Assembly: GCA_002221725.1 (NCBI GenBank)
Contig: NJFT01000118.1
Coordinates: 1-64,000 of the forward strand
Source of the DNA: Scedosporium boydii
Taxonomy: Eukaryota; Ascomycota; Sordariomycetes; Microascales; Microascaceae
DNA: 64,000 nt
Direction of reading: 5' to 3'
A program made the position numbers and the translations under genes. Positions 52,715 through 64,000 of the stretch are shown here, in pieces. Below the pieces are notes generated by a model. That model saw only the letters and a program-made list of their open reading frames with translations. It was not told the DNA's origin and ran no database searches. Every line of letters begins with the position of its first letter. Positions within the stretch are counted from its first letter, which is position 1.

Positions 52715-53347
52715 ATGTCCGACGAACACGGTGATGAGCTTGTTACCAAGCCCTTCAAGTTTGTGACTGGTACGCATCGAGAAGAATTCCCTCTCTCTCT
52801 CCCCTCTTCCTTCTGTCTCTTCGCATTCATGGCGTGATTATCTCCGAGGCTAACAGAGTCCTATAGCTGGTATGAACAATTGACAGCCCTCAACCTCTTC
52901 GAATTCCTAGAGCCTCCCGGCGACAAGATCAATCGATCTTCCGCGTGCCCGATTGCCCCCGTCCGCTGAAGCCGATGAGTCTAACATTTTTTGCCGATTT
53001 CCAGGTGTCGACTCCCGTTTCCCCAACCAGAACCAGACCAAGCACTGCTGGCAAAACTACGTCGATTACCACAAGTGCATCAATGCCAAGGGCGAGGAGT
53101 TCGCGCCTTGCCGCCAGGTAAATTAGTCGAACCGAGCCTCGAAACGATGTGGAGAACCCCTCTGCTGACGCGATGCAGTTCCTTCTGGCCTACAAGTCCC
53201 TCTGCCCCTCGAGCTGGTACCAGCGCTGGGATGATCAACGAGGTATGTTTTCTAGTTTGAATTTGGAAGGGCTTTCTTGAGAAGATTACGATGATCTAAC
53301 GCATTTCTGCAGAGGGTGGCAACTTCCCCGTCAAGTTGGACCAGTAA
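52715..53347 (+). CDS. COX12: Cytochrome c oxidase subunit VIb (COX12)
   Basis: Cox12 sits on the intermembrane-space face of complex IV and helps assemble the copper site of Cox2. Exons 52715-52769, 53005-53117, 53179-53242 and 53313-53347 join in phase to 88 residues. The core [20 protein letters not shown] is almost invariant in the family. Cysteines at 33, 43, 54 and 65 form the Cx9C-Cx10C pair of the coiled-coil-helix fold ([11 protein letters not shown], then [12 protein letters not shown]), which is imported and oxidised by Mia40. The end [18 protein letters not shown] is also typical. The first intron is 235 nt, longer than the others (61 and 70 nt). Confidence 0.96.
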
Positions 53348-53984
53348 ATTATATGTATAGCCATTGATGGGTTAGCAGAACCTTTTGTGATAGAATAGAC
53401 AGTACCTTTGAATCCCTCGGACCTACGTCTGGAAAATCCTTTTTGTTTACCATCACTCGCTCTGCGATTTTATACTATGTCACTGGTGTCTTCACATGAA
53501 TACAACCTGTTCATTGAGGGAAACACATGGGATTGTTTTTACTTCTTCTTCCCCCTTCCATTTCCATGTGAGGATGCACTCGCAAACGGAAAAAATTAAA
53601 TAGGAAACGAGAAGGTAACGAAGGAGCCTCCTCACCGCCTCATGTATTCCCATCCTTGCCAGTCGATCTTAGAGCCTGAATGAGGTTATATCTCAGAACA
53701 GGAGTAGATCATCCGACAACAGGGGAATGGGAGATCCCGGGACTCACTCAGTAGTGGATGCTTAGCAGACTAGATAGAGCCAACCCATTTTGCGATTCGA
53801 TTTCTCTTGATGCTTCTCACTATTATCTCTGAACCATGAAATAAATGCCTTTGGTATTTCGAAGAATGCTATGCGCCAGTATAATCATCAATTCCATAAC
53901 CCCGAACCATAGACCGTAAGCCGTTAACGTGAAAATTATAATACATGTGTGTATGAGTGAGTCATGAGTTGGTGCAGACTCCTC
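53348..53984. other. Convergent 3' spacer
   Basis: It holds the 3' untranslated regions of COX12 and the minus-strand SDE2 gene. Nothing else seen. Confidence 0.6.
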
Positions 53985-54827
53985 TCATTCCTCATCACTA
54001 TCCGAGCTCATAAACTCATCATCCTCATCGAAACCAAATAGCGCTTTGGGTTTAGAGACGGCCTTTCCTTTCCCCTTGGAATCACTCTCCAAATCCGATG
54101 GTGGAGTAGCAGGCTTGGACTCGGTCTCCTTCTTGCCTTCACTTGAACCTTCGCTCTCCTCCGCCAAGTCGGTGGTGCTTGAAGTGCTGGAGCTGGCTTC
54201 GGTGGGAGCCTTGGGTTTCATGGCAGCAAGAACAGCGGCTCGGACCATGTCAACAGCCTCCTCCTTGTCCTCCACCCACTTGCCATCGATCCTCGCCTTG
54301 GTTCCATTCTTAATTTCGTCCTCGCGACGTTCAGCCAACTCAACAATTTGCTCCCATCTTTGGCGGCGCTTCTCCTTCTCGCGTTGCTCCATCTCCGGCT
54401 TGATGGCAAGATACTCGGCAAGTGCCTTTGCCTCATTAACAGTCCGTAACCTTCGGCCATCGAGGTTGCGGCTAGAGCCGGTATCTTCGGTTCCCTTCCT
54501 CTTGGATGACATGCGTCCACCAGCCGCCCTTAGCTGGGACCCGAAACCTCCCTTTCCGCCGCATAGGGGGACAGAAAGGCGAAGAGAGATGAATTCATCA
54601 TCTTGTGCTGAAGCGTAGGTACTGATAGGTGTAGCGGAGGATGGTTGAAGGAGTTTGTTTCCCGCAGTTGTGAGGAGAAGTCGGTCGCATGTGGCGGGTA
54701 GTTGCGTCTTTAGTTTTTCCCATACGCTGGAAACTGATGCGTCTTTAGATACGGGTAGGACCAGAGTGGATGGGAGGCCAAGGCCGGCAAAGCTGCTAAT
54801 GAGCAGGTTGATCTCAGTAGGCGCCAT
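53985..54827 (-). CDS. sde2: Splicing factor Sde2
   Basis: Sde2 is made as a ubiquitin-like fusion; deubiquitinases cut after a GG pair, and the released C-terminal part (starting with Lys) joins the spliceosome to help remove selected introns. This intronless gene encodes 280 residues. The ubiquitin-like part is residues 1-91, ending SVPLCGG. The processing site and start of the mature part, GG|KGGFGSQLRAAGGRMS, lie at 90-106 and match the family exactly, including the GGFGSQLR block. A coiled, charged segment follows (NLDGRRLRTVNEAKALAEYL, EREK/RRQRWEQIVEL). The tail is disordered and acidic, ending FDEDDEFMSSDSDEE. The start is the first ATG, 502 bp from the divergent RPS10 start. Confidence 0.95.
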   Translation of the reverse strand: MAPTEINLLISSFAGLGLPSTLVLPVSKDASVSSVWEKLKTQLPATCDRLLLTTAGNKLLQPSSATPISTYASAQDDEFISLRLSVPLCGGKGGFGSQLRAAGGRMSSKRKGTEDTGSSRNLDGRRLRTVNEAKALAEYLAIKPEMEQREKEKRRQRWEQIVELAERREDEIKNGTKARIDGKWVEDKEEAVDMVRAAVLAAMKPKAPTEASSSTSSTTDLAEESEGSSEGKKETESKPATPPSDLESDSKGKGKAVSKPKALFGFDEDDEFMSSDSDEE

Positions 54828-55328
54828 TCTGAGCGACGGTCGCCGTGGGTGAAGGTGGATATAAAAGGTTGGTGGGGATTAGGTGGGGTTAGTCGCGATT
54901 GATGGTAACTTCTTTGAAAGTGGGTGCCTGAAGGGTTAGTGATAGTCAGGTTTAGTGAAGCGATTTATTAGGATGGCAGTTGGGAATAAACGCGATCGAT
55001 TTGATGTCGCCTGGTTGATATGAGGTTCGCTGTTGGCGAAGTTTGTTTGGGAAAGTCGATGGCAACCAGCGGGCGTTGAAGTTTGAGGTTAGACTTAACA
55101 CTTGATGTCACTCGCAATCAGTCCCAGCCACATGTAATCATGCCACGACTTCACGTGACTCAGCCACACCCACTGACCCGCAGAGCCCGCACCGCCCGTC
55201 CCAGCTCACCCCTCCAATTGTACTGTAGGGTTTTTTTCACACAAAAAAAAGCCCATCCATTTCAGGTCTCTCGATCGCCTTTCAAACGTCACCTCAACCA
55301 TCCTCAATTTTCGGAGCCAACCGCCAAG
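54828..55328. promoter_or_regulatory. Divergent promoter of SDE2 and RPS10
   Basis: A 501-bp gap separates the two start codons. The side toward RPS10 is pyrimidine-rich, as expected for a ribosomal protein gene. No specific element was identified with confidence. Confidence 0.4.
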
Positions 55329-56046
55329 ATGCTTATTCCCAAGGCCGACCGTAAGAAGATCCACGAGGTATTATCGATTCCGCACTCTCGAGAGAGTTTC
55401 AATGACGGTAAATTTTTTTTTTTTAATATCTGGAAGCTGACGCGGATTCCCGATATTTTAGTACCTCTTCCGAGAGGGTGTCCTCGTCGCGAAGAAGGAC
55501 TACAACCTTCCCAAGCACGACGACATCGACACGAAGAACCTTTTCGTCGTTAAGGCCTGCCAGTCGCTCGACTCCCGCGGCTACGTCAAGACCCGATTCT
55601 CTTGGCAATACTACTACTACACCCTAACTCCCGAGGGCATTGACTACCTCAGGGAGTGGCTTCACCTCCCCGCCGAGATCGTCCCCGCGACACACATCAA
55701 GCAGCAGCGCTCGCACGCTCCCCCCCGTGGCATGATGGGCGAGGGTGAGCGCGAGAGGAGGCCGTTCGGCCGTGGCCGTGGCGGTGACCGTGGAGACCGT
55801 GAGGGTGGCTACCGACGACGTGATGCTGGCGAGGGCAAGGAGGGTGGAGCGCCTGGCGAGTTTGCTCCTCAATTGTAAGCCGCAGTCCTTCTTGTGACCT
55901 TTTCTTTTTCTTTTGCCCTCCAAGTGGGAAGGGAGGGAAAAGAAAAGGGAAAGAGTCTTGGGGGAAAAAGAGTCCTATGCTAACGATTGTCTCTAAACAG
56001 CCGTGGTGGATATGGCCGTGGCCGTGGTGGTGCTCCTCCTTCTTAA
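55329..56046 (+). CDS. RPS10: 40S ribosomal protein S10 (eS10)
   Basis: eS10 lies on the beak of the small cytosolic ribosomal subunit near the mRNA entry path. Exons 55329-55367, 55462-55874 and 56001-56046 join in phase to 165 residues. The start [20 protein letters not shown], the core [40 protein letters not shown] and the QQRSHAPPR segment are characteristic. The tail is rich in Arg and Gly ([25 protein letters not shown]), as is usual for eS10. The first intron (94 nt) follows codon 13, typical of fungal ribosomal protein genes with an early intron. Codon use is strongly biased, fitting high expression. Confidence 0.98.
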
Positions 56047-58604
56047 AAGACAAAAAAGCAAATTTTCTTTTGTTCGGCGTATCCTCGAGGGTTGGTTGAT
56101 ATTTCCTCAACTCCGTCATTAGAAGCATCCAACATAGTCGCTGGCGTACACGGCATAACCGCTGTTGGCCCGGCCCCGAATCAAGTCGCCCTTTTTGTTT
56201 TAACTTGACTTATCCCCCCGCCGAACGAGAACTTTTCTTTTGCCTCCAAAGGGAAAAAAATCATCATTGAAGTGCACGGTTTTTATGACACCTTTTCCGG
56301 GTTGAAAAGAACGAAAAAATTATGGATTGCCTCGGGTTTATTGAGTCCATTTGTGAGGTCTGGGAAGGAAGAGCGATGGGAATGGGTTCCTGAATCGTAT
56401 TCCGGATTAGACTTTCGAGACTAGGTTTTAGGTTGCTCCGCGGTTCATAGCGGAACAGGCGTATGTGGTGATATAGGCTGTAGTCGTGGACAAATCGTTT
56501 CAAACTCCGTTTTTCTATGCACTTCTAATGGTGATGTTGTTTCTGGTTGGGATTTTTCTTGTGCCCCGGCCTCGGTGTCATATCATGGCATCTTAGGCCT
56601 GTGGGCACTGATTCTCGTCGAAGGTAGGAAAGACACAGTCTTGGTCAAGTCTACACGCCAAGCTTGAGCTATCGCAGGCCTAGATTCACTATTCTGAGCA
56701 CCTGTGGTTATGATGAACTCATTGATGTCTCATCGCTTGGTAAAATCGGGACTCTGCCTCTCTGCGTTTGCCCTTTCATTCCTCGGTGGAAGACTGTGTT
56801 AGTTTCAACCTTTGAGGACTACTTGAAGGATGTCTATTCTTAAACTTAAGGCTCTGATTGAGGTTGCTGCTGCATCGTCCCGCTCACGAAATACCAATAT
56901 TTACAAACCACCAATTGGAACTTGGGAACAAGGATCAATGACACATTTATAGCAACAAAAACACGCTCGTATTCATCAATGACGAGGTGATTTTGAAGAG
57001 TTCAAATCCCAACTACTTCGCAGACCTCTTGAGACACCATGGCCCTGCAAATGCGAGCTGTCACTACGTGACAGGAGGTAAATCACATTCCCCAAACGTC
57101 GTCCCCCGGCACAAACCTCCGGAGGATTACTTGGCGGGTGTTGCTGTCTGTCCCCCCCCTCCAATTGCAGTATGCCGCGCGACCTGCAGGAGGGCTAAGG
57201 CTAAGGTGCCATCATCGCCGGAAGTGGGATGGAAGCACAGTCCGGGATCCAATAATGTCCGCCGTTTGCCCAGGCGTGAAGACGATGCTTCATCGAATAC
57301 GAGTTTGATTGGTTTCAGCGACTCGTTTCGCAATACGACTCCTGCTCCTCTGTTCGTGAGGCTGTCTGAGAGTCCTTTTTTCCTTCGGGAATATCATTTA
57401 TTGTCTTTCGTCTTTCGAGAGGTTAAGTGCTGACAGGGTTTTTGAAGGATCAACTTCGCGGTTGCTAATTGATCCTACCATTTAAGAATGCTGTGCTCCG
57501 TTGATACCTGTACATCGTAATACAACGTCGAAGCAGACAAGATCGATCAATGCAGACTGGGGTTCCCGGTACATGCCGGGAATGTGGCACGCGATGACAG
57601 CAATTGCAATACCGACAACGGCAAGGGACTGGACCCCAAATGCTCGGTATCCGAGCTGAAGCAAGCAGCACTGGTCGAAGTAGCGAGAATGCCATTCCAA
57701 CGTCTCAGGGCTGAACCTTGTTGGGTGTGAGCAGAACTGAGGAGTGTCCCAGTGTCCTAGTGTGGCATGAGTTCGAGTTGTTAGTGCGCTCCTGGCTGGT
57801 TAGGCTGGACAATAACGTTTATCGCCACCTTAATCTGCATAACCTGCACTAAAAAGACCCTTGGAACCGACAGAAACAGCCCGCACCGTTTTTAATCTAA
57901 TAAATTGCCGTCGGTCGCGCCTACCTTTGAGGAGCGAGGGTACTTGTACCAAGACAAATGCTTCAAGACTCAACTCTCTTTCTCTTCCCCTCATGACCAC
58001 TCTTTCTTCGTCTCTGCCTTGAATTTAGTTATACCCCTTTTCCGCTCTTGAGTGCGGATGCAATATCCATGGCTTCGTTCTGTGCCAAGCACCGAGCCCA
58101 TCATTTTCATTGATCTGTTTATTACCCACCATTTCTACAGTTGGTGCTATGACAGGGGCATTGCCTCTCTTGACCGCTGCCCATTCTCCCCGCGGACCTC
58201 GAGGCAGGCTGTCTTCGTCTCAACCCTAAAAACGGATGTGCCTGGGGACGGGTAACTGAATGAATATCGATTCTCTTCCGCCAACAATCAAGTCCGTCGT
58301 TTGCTGGTTGGGCTTCCGTGGCACTCGGCGCGCCGTCACCGTGCCACCCCTGGGCTATGCCCGCTGATTCATATTATATATAGATCTAGGCACCCAATAG
58401 GTTCTAACTCGCTACACTGCGCCGCTACGGGAGTTCGTTTGCTCGACAGGCGAACCCTCAAGACGAGGCGAAGCATTAATACCTTCGCTTTGGCCCCAAG
58501 TCTCTACAACTAAATGTGTTTCCCGTCATAGCACTAGGCCCTTTTTCACTTTCGACAAGGAGGTTTTTATGCATTCAAAGTTAGAGAGCATAATTTTCCC
58601 AGGA
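56047..58604. other. 2.5-kb spacer upstream of HUL4
   Basis: No gene recognised; a 148-codon frame at 56987-57433 has no resemblance to known proteins. A tatatatag sequence near 58377 may be a TATA element for HUL4. The segment attttcccag at about 58594-58602 is a good intron acceptor just before the chosen HUL4 ATG, suggesting a 5' untranslated intron. Confidence 0.5.
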
Positions 58605-61600
58605 ATGACTCCTTGGCCAATCCGCAGAGACTCGCACACCACGGGCGATGTCCTAGCCACTATCCCCCAGGTCCATGCTGTCGACATCCCGTGCCAGTCT
58701 CACCCCCTGCGTCCCGTGAAGTTTGCAGACGAGAACCATGACTCGAGCTCGTCTGAATCCGACCTCCATCCGTCTAGGAGTCGGAAGGCCCCTCGCCGGC
58801 CTCGGCATTCCCGGTCGATCAGCAACCCATTTCCTTCCTTCTTCACTAGCGGTAAGAAGAAGAAGCCCGACAGTTACGAGGAAGAAGCGTCTGGTTCGGA
58901 TGATGACGACAGTGGGACCTCGTCACAGAGGCGCTCAAAGGAGAGTTCGCGCAGGCCGTCCCAGCGTGGCCAACATGGTCGCTATGCCAGCAAGGACTTT
59001 ACGTCGGGATTCTGTATGACATGCGGTTCGAGCACGCGATGGCCCAAGGAACTTCATACCTTCCGGTGCACTGTTTGCTTAACAATCAACGATCTCGTTT
59101 CGAGAGCTCACCCCGAGGCGAGAGACCGCTCTGTAGGCTGGCCTAGAGGACCGGCCGTGCCTAGTGGCCAGCAGTCGCCCACCATCCAGACGTCGCACAC
59201 GCCCCCGGCTCAAGATCCGGCGGATCCACGTTCGGTAAAGACAATATCAACACATCATACCAAGTGGCTTGTTCGACAATGTCTCCGATCTTTTCTCAAG
59301 TCGTCCTTAGATGTGAAGGAGAGCAAAGAGGGTCTAGGTTTGCATGCTGCCCCCAGCGACACTCCCAGGTCCCACGTCACGATTCACCCCGACAAGGGAG
59401 TTACAAACCCGGCGGCAGTTGATATGAATCGGCCAGGTGTGGGATCTCTCTCGGCAGCATCACCAACCTACCCTCCCACGAGTGTTTTCGACGAGTCCAT
59501 GCTCTCGCCGACGAGCACAACCTTCGATCATGCTAACCTGCGCTCCTACTCCTCTTCATATCCTGAGAGACCGTCGGTGGACGCTGGAATTCGATCTGGC
59601 GGCGAAAGGAGGTCACCTCGTCACCCAAGCCCTTCTGGACTAGCTCGTCCGAGAATATTCAAGCGCTTAGAGGACTACATTGTCGCCTCCTTTAGCTCGT
59701 TTGAATGTGTAAATTCCTCATTCTCGACCAGGCGTCACGCCGTCCCCGCTAGGTCCGACAGCCGTCCTATTAACTCCCACGTCCACCATCGCCGGCGCGA
59801 GTCAGCCCCCACGGAACCGACTATCAGCAATCTCGATCCGAAGATGCTCATGGTCGGTGACATTGCCGAGAACGGGGCGTGGTGGAGCGGCGGTCAGGAC
59901 AACTACTTTGTCCGACGAGCAGCCTCACAGAGACAGGAGGTTTCATTACCTCGGGTGTCACACAGGTCGCCTCATGTGGACTGGGACGAGCTTCGCGACT
60001 GGTATTCTACAGTGATCAACGCAGCGGAGGGGTGGAGGAACGTCTACAATGACATAATATCCGAATACCAGTCACAAGAGTCGTTCACGGCGCCGTCGGG
60101 GGAGAGATTGAAAGATATTGAGTCTGAACTCCTGACGGCCCAGATGCATACTCAAAGAGTGCTCTTGAAAGCGACCGACAATCTTCTCATGCGCCCTGGA
60201 CGTCCGATTTCTGAACCTGAAACTTTACGGTTTCTTTTGATAACGCTTCACAACCCGCTCCTATATCCTAATCCTCCCTCGTTTCGCGGTTGTTTACAGT
60301 CGTCGACTTCGAAAAAGGCGCCGAATAATCGAAGTCCACCGCCCAGGAAAATGTCGGCCAGAGTCATTCCCATCCAGTATGCTACGATTATCAAGCGAAT
60401 CCTTGGACTATTATCGCAGTCCTCGGTGATGTGTCACAACCACATCATCTCTTGGTTCGCACGACTCCCGCGAAGCCACTTCAAGCAGATCAAGGACCTT
60501 GTAGCTGGATTCTTGACTTATCGTCTCCTTCGTCCAAACAGAGCGAAACCCGAGTTGAGAGTTGACATTACCAATGGGCTAGTCCCTAGCCTAGGGGGCA
60601 GCGAATCTACTACTGCCCAGCTCCATGCCGCGCTAGGAGACAATTCTGTACTGCAAAATAAAGGTGCAGACCAGTGGGCGACATGTAGCGAAGACTGGCA
60701 GGTTAGAGCCGCAGCACGTGTGATGGCGTTCCTCTTTGCGGCGAATAATCTTCCTGTATCAAGGCGGGAATCACTCCTCTCAGGATCAAGTGCGGCTCTA
60801 GAGGGTCAACCGACGCCTCGAGATAGTATCCAGACCCACGGCCAAATCCTGCCTACAAGCGACTTTTATAACACCTTCGTCGACGGCACGGATCTCATTG
60901 CGGATTTTGAGACGTGGGAGTCCAAGCGTGGATTTTCCTTCTGCCAATACCCTTTTCTCCTCAGCATCGCAGCTAAAACGCGGGTGCTAGAGCACGAAGC
61001 GAGGCGGCAAATGCTCACAAAAGCCCGAGACGCTTTCTTCGATAGCATCCTAAGCCGCAAGAATGTAAACCAGTTCTGGGTTTTAGACGTGCGGAGGGAT
61101 TGTCTTGTTGAGGACAGTCTTAAGGGAGTGAGCGAGATTATTGGCAGCGGAAGTGAGGACATCAAGAAGAGCTTGCGCATTGCTTTTGCTGGCGAGGAGG
61201 GTATTGACCACGGCGGTCTGCGGAAGGAATGGTTCCTGCTCCTGATCCGGGAGGTTTTCAACCTCAACAATGGTAACGTTTCCTTTTCAACTTTATAAAG
61301 TTGCACTAGTTTTCCCGGGCTAACAATAGGCCTAGGCATGTTTGTTTATGACGAGGATTCGGGATACTGCTATTTCAACCCCAATTCCTTCGAGACTTCC
61401 GATCAGTTCTTCCTCGTCGGCGTTGTCATGGGGCTCGCCATCTATAATTCAACAATCCTAGATATGCCCCTTCCTCCCTTTACCTTTAGAAAACTGCTAG
61501 CGACCGGACCGGCTCCCGCGCCTGGTTCGGCAGCACACCCCCGACCGCTGCTGAGTTACACCCTCGATGACCTTGCCGAGTTGCGACCTCGACTAGCCAA

Positions 61601-62258
61601 CGGCCTACGACAGCTCCTCGACTATACCGGTGACGTAGAAGAAACGTTTGGTCTTGATTTCGCCATCGACACGGATAGATATGGAACGACAGTTCAAGTT
61701 CCCCTCGTTCCTGGCGGAGCAGACAGGCCCGTCACAAACGAAAATCGGCGCGAGTACGTCGACTTGTACGTCAGATACGTCTTGGATGTCTCCGTTTCTC
61801 GGCAGTTCGAACCGTTCAAACGCGGCTTTTTCATGGTCTGCAGCGGAAACGCGCTCAGTTTGTTCCGGCCCGAAGAGATTGAACTCTTGGTCCGAGGATC
61901 CGACGACGCCCTCGACATCGATGCCCTAAGAGGAGTGGCAGAGTATGAGAACTGGGACACTGAGAAGCCCGACGAAACAGAGCCGGCGGTTCAGTGGTTC
62001 TGGGAGACGTTCGCCAAGGCCCCTCCTGAAGACCAGCGGAAGCTCCTCTCCTTTATCACTGGGAGCGACAGGATCCCCGCTATGGGTACTGCGTCGCTCA
62101 AGATCAAGATCAGCTGTCTGGGAGACGATTGTGATCGGTTCCCCATTGCGCGGACATGCTTCAATATGATTGTATTGTACCGGTACGCTTCGCGGGAGAA
62201 GCTTGAGAGGTTGGTGTGGACGGCTGTTCGGGAGAGCGAGGGCTTCGGGTTGCGATGA
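58605..62258 (+). CDS. HUL4: HECT-type E3 ubiquitin ligase, Hul4-like
   Basis: Exons 58605-61272 and 61330-62258 (intron 57 nt) join in phase to 1198 residues. A zinc-ribbon-like motif CMTCGSS...FRCTVC sits near residues 136-160, after a disordered Ser/Arg-rich head with poly-Lys and acidic runs. The middle is poorly conserved and partly disordered. The HECT domain occupies roughly the last 380 residues: VLDVRRDCLVEDSLKGVSEI and GEEGIDHGGLRKEWFLLL, then YFNPNSFETSDQFFLVGVVM. Last comes LPIAR-type ARTCFNMIVLYRYASRE, whose Cys at about 1166 should accept ubiquitin as a thioester. Yeast Hul4 acts in nuclear protein degradation with RNA surveillance factors. An upstream in-frame ATG (58569) exists, but a strong acceptor lies between the two, so 58605 was chosen. 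Confidence 0.92.
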
Positions 62259-62604
62259 TGGAGATGGTTTATGATGATGTGTATCGATATGATGAACTTG
62301 ATATGCGTATACGCTCGCTGTGCTCTTTGAGCGTAGCATGATGTCTGTCTGCCCGGCTTAAACGGTCGTTAATAGAGTAACTCGTCTATCTTTGTCTCTT
62401 GTAGCTCTTACAGCAGTAGAAATAGTGTCAAACTCTCGCTGTTCCACGGCCATTGATGTGTAATGCAAACTGTCTGAAAGTTGTCCACGGGGTTTTGGGG
62501 AAGTATGAGTTATCATACGGGTGTCCAAGTCTGATCCTTGGCTGCTCTGACCAGAAGGCAAGAACAAGATGGTTGGTCGATCCCCAACACGGGAAGACAG
62601 TTAC

Positions 62605-62646
<42 letters not shown>

Positions 62647-63522
62647 GGAGAAAGAAAAGAAAAGTGTAGAAATCAGCAACCGGTTTCGAACCAACAACAC
62701 CTCGAAGCTTCACCCATCACCTCACCTCCCCCAGGCATCACAACCTGAACAGAGCCCCAAAGAAAGACTCGATATACTCTCTCGCGGCAAGGGAAGAGGA
62801 AAAAACGGGAATCTCTAATATAATAAGAGATGACCCAGCAAAAATGAATTCCCACTTCTCCCTCCCCAATTCCCAATTTCCCAGATTTCCTCCGCGTCTC
62901 ATGGTTTGACCAGACCGGGTTCCACGCCGGTGCCTTGCGGAAGTAGTTTATGAGCAGTGCGTCACCGCTCGACCACTTGAGCTTCCATGAGACGGTGAGG
63001 ATCCAGAGCCAAAATTTCATATATAACACATACACACAAAACCGCCGCTCTCAAGACTCGGAAGGAGCGTTCCAAACGAGTTTCCGTAGCTTGGAATTTA
63101 CACTTGATTTTCTTGGATTTACCACTTTGACCTCGGCTTCGTTTAGCTATTTCCCCATGTTGATCTCGTAGTATGTCGATTACATCCTCATATAAGTGTT
63201 GTGTTTTCGTCTACAACACCCTCATCCGCCTTTGAAGGTGTCTTCGGTAGTATGCAGAAGTGGCGGCGTCCGCATAGCCTGAGATGATACACAACATTAA
63301 ACTTCACAGCCTGCCTCACTTCACTGACATGGCCTCGTGAGGCTTGCGTACCGCTGAGGTTGTCAGCCATCCCAAATATAGCCAAAAAGGATTTAGATAC
63401 TGGCATTATACTGGTAATCCCGTTCTCGTCTATTTTCTACAATATATGATACAGATATGGCAGGGGAGAAGAGTCTCATATCAATCCACCACAAAGAACC
63501 AGAAAGAGGGGGCGTTCCCACC
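62259..63522. other. Convergent spacer with an (AG)n microsatellite
   Basis: No gene seen between the HUL4 stop and the stop of the minus-strand mitoribosomal gene. An (AG)n tract lies at 62610-62645. Confidence 0.6.
62610..62645. repeat. (AG)n microsatellite
   Basis: About 17 uninterrupted AG dinucleotides following a short A run. Confidence 0.95.
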
Positions 63523-63973
63523 TCACGCCAAAGCACCAGCCTTCGCCCTCCGCAACATCGCCTTCGCCTTCCTCTCCTCATCCAAAATCTTCTTCATCCT
63601 CGCGCGATCCTTGGCAGCAAGCTCGTCCAACTTCTCAAACTCCCTCAGCGCCTCCTCGTCCTCGGCCGTCGGCATGACGGGCTCGGCCTTGGTCTCGTGC
63701 ATGAAGGCCGCGAGGATGTCGTCGCTGTGCTTGTGCTTCATGTCGATCTGCACGACGCGCTCGTCCCAGGCGGGCGGCTGGGCAGTGGATTCGCCGATGC
63801 CGGAGGAGCCCGGTTGGATGCGGGCCGCGGGGGCGTCGGCGGGTTTGGGGGCGTCGGTCTTGAAGTAGAGGGTCATTTTGGCGGGGCTGGTGGCTGAGGG
63901 GGTGCGGTTTACGATCATGGGGATGGAGGGGTTGTGGAATTTGAGGCGGCGTACGCACTCTTTCCAGAATTTC
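63523..63973 (-). CDS. Mitochondrial ribosomal protein with L51/S25/CI-B8-like fold, C-terminal exon
   Basis: This is the last exon of a minus-strand gene whose 5' part lies beyond the window. The acceptor (ctccgtag) is at 63974-63975 on the reverse strand. The first residues KFWKECVRRLKFHNPSIPM, followed by IVNRT and MTLYF, resemble the thioredoxin-like L51/S25/CI-B8 domain, in which an FW.....L....PS.P motif precedes a beta strand. Within that family, Mrp49 (mL61) or a small-subunit mS25-type protein are the best candidates. The rest is a charged, Ala/Lys-rich extension ending RRAKAGALA, with the VVQIDMKHKHSDDIL segment probably contacting rRNA or partners. About 149 codons are visible. Assignment to mitochondrial ribosomes is likely; which protein is uncertain. 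Confidence 0.65.
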
Positions 63974-64000
63974 CTACGGAGGAAGAGACGGTGAGTCTTG

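Noticed and set aside
54046..54618. 190-codon plus-strand frame opposite SDE2
   Set aside because: Antisense of a well-supported gene with family-specific motifs.

Overview
The window is nuclear DNA of a filamentous ascomycete (Pezizomycotina, most likely a Sordariomycete). It has short GT-AG introns of about 50-130 nt with CTAAC/CTGAC-type branch sites. Long spacers separate monocistronic genes on both strands, and the housekeeping proteins (GAPDH, Sec31, Sde2, Get2, Hul4, RPS10) are typically fungal. No rRNA, functional tRNA, intact transposon, CRISPR array or replication origin could be recognised. All gene models were assembled by hand from splice signals, reading-phase continuity and remembered protein families; none was checked by a search.

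Layout. 1-2.6 kb: the 3' end of a UstYa-like (DUF3328) gene, then an alpha/beta hydrolase gene with an apparent GC-AG intron; this may be the edge of a biosynthetic cluster. 2.6-6 kb: gene-poor DNA with short palindromes. 6-7.5 kb: an unrecognised fungal protein. 7.6-7.9 kb: two tandem repeat arrays. 9.1-10.3 kb: Ufd1. 14-16.7 kb: a large proline/charge-rich presumed nuclear protein. 21.7-23.4 kb: GAPDH with a 613-nt first intron. 25.8-27.4 kb (minus): an Ino4-like bHLH factor. 33.1-34.9 kb: a TMEM135-like membrane protein. 35.2-36.2 kb (minus): Get2.

36.9-43.2 kb is the most unusual part. It holds a multi-exon gene joining a fungal STAND/ubiquitin-like-type N-terminal module to an Ssn6-like TPR module, interrupted by two adjacent TAG codons. 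After it come a Mak32-like PfkB protein and a minus-strand area of broken gene pieces (kinase-like and a fungal-specific family).

43.6-64 kb is a dense housekeeping stretch: an AT-hook protein, Sec31, an RRM-only PPIE/Cyp33 relative, a B12D/MLRQ-like mitochondrial protein with a 13-nt microexon, COX12, Sde2, RPS10, Hul4 and the 3' part of a mitochondrial ribosomal protein. Two divergent pairs share short promoters: B12D-like/COX12 (both respiratory) and Sde2/RPS10. A 9-mer, TACGAAGTA/TACTTCGTA, recurs at least 15 times and only in spacers.
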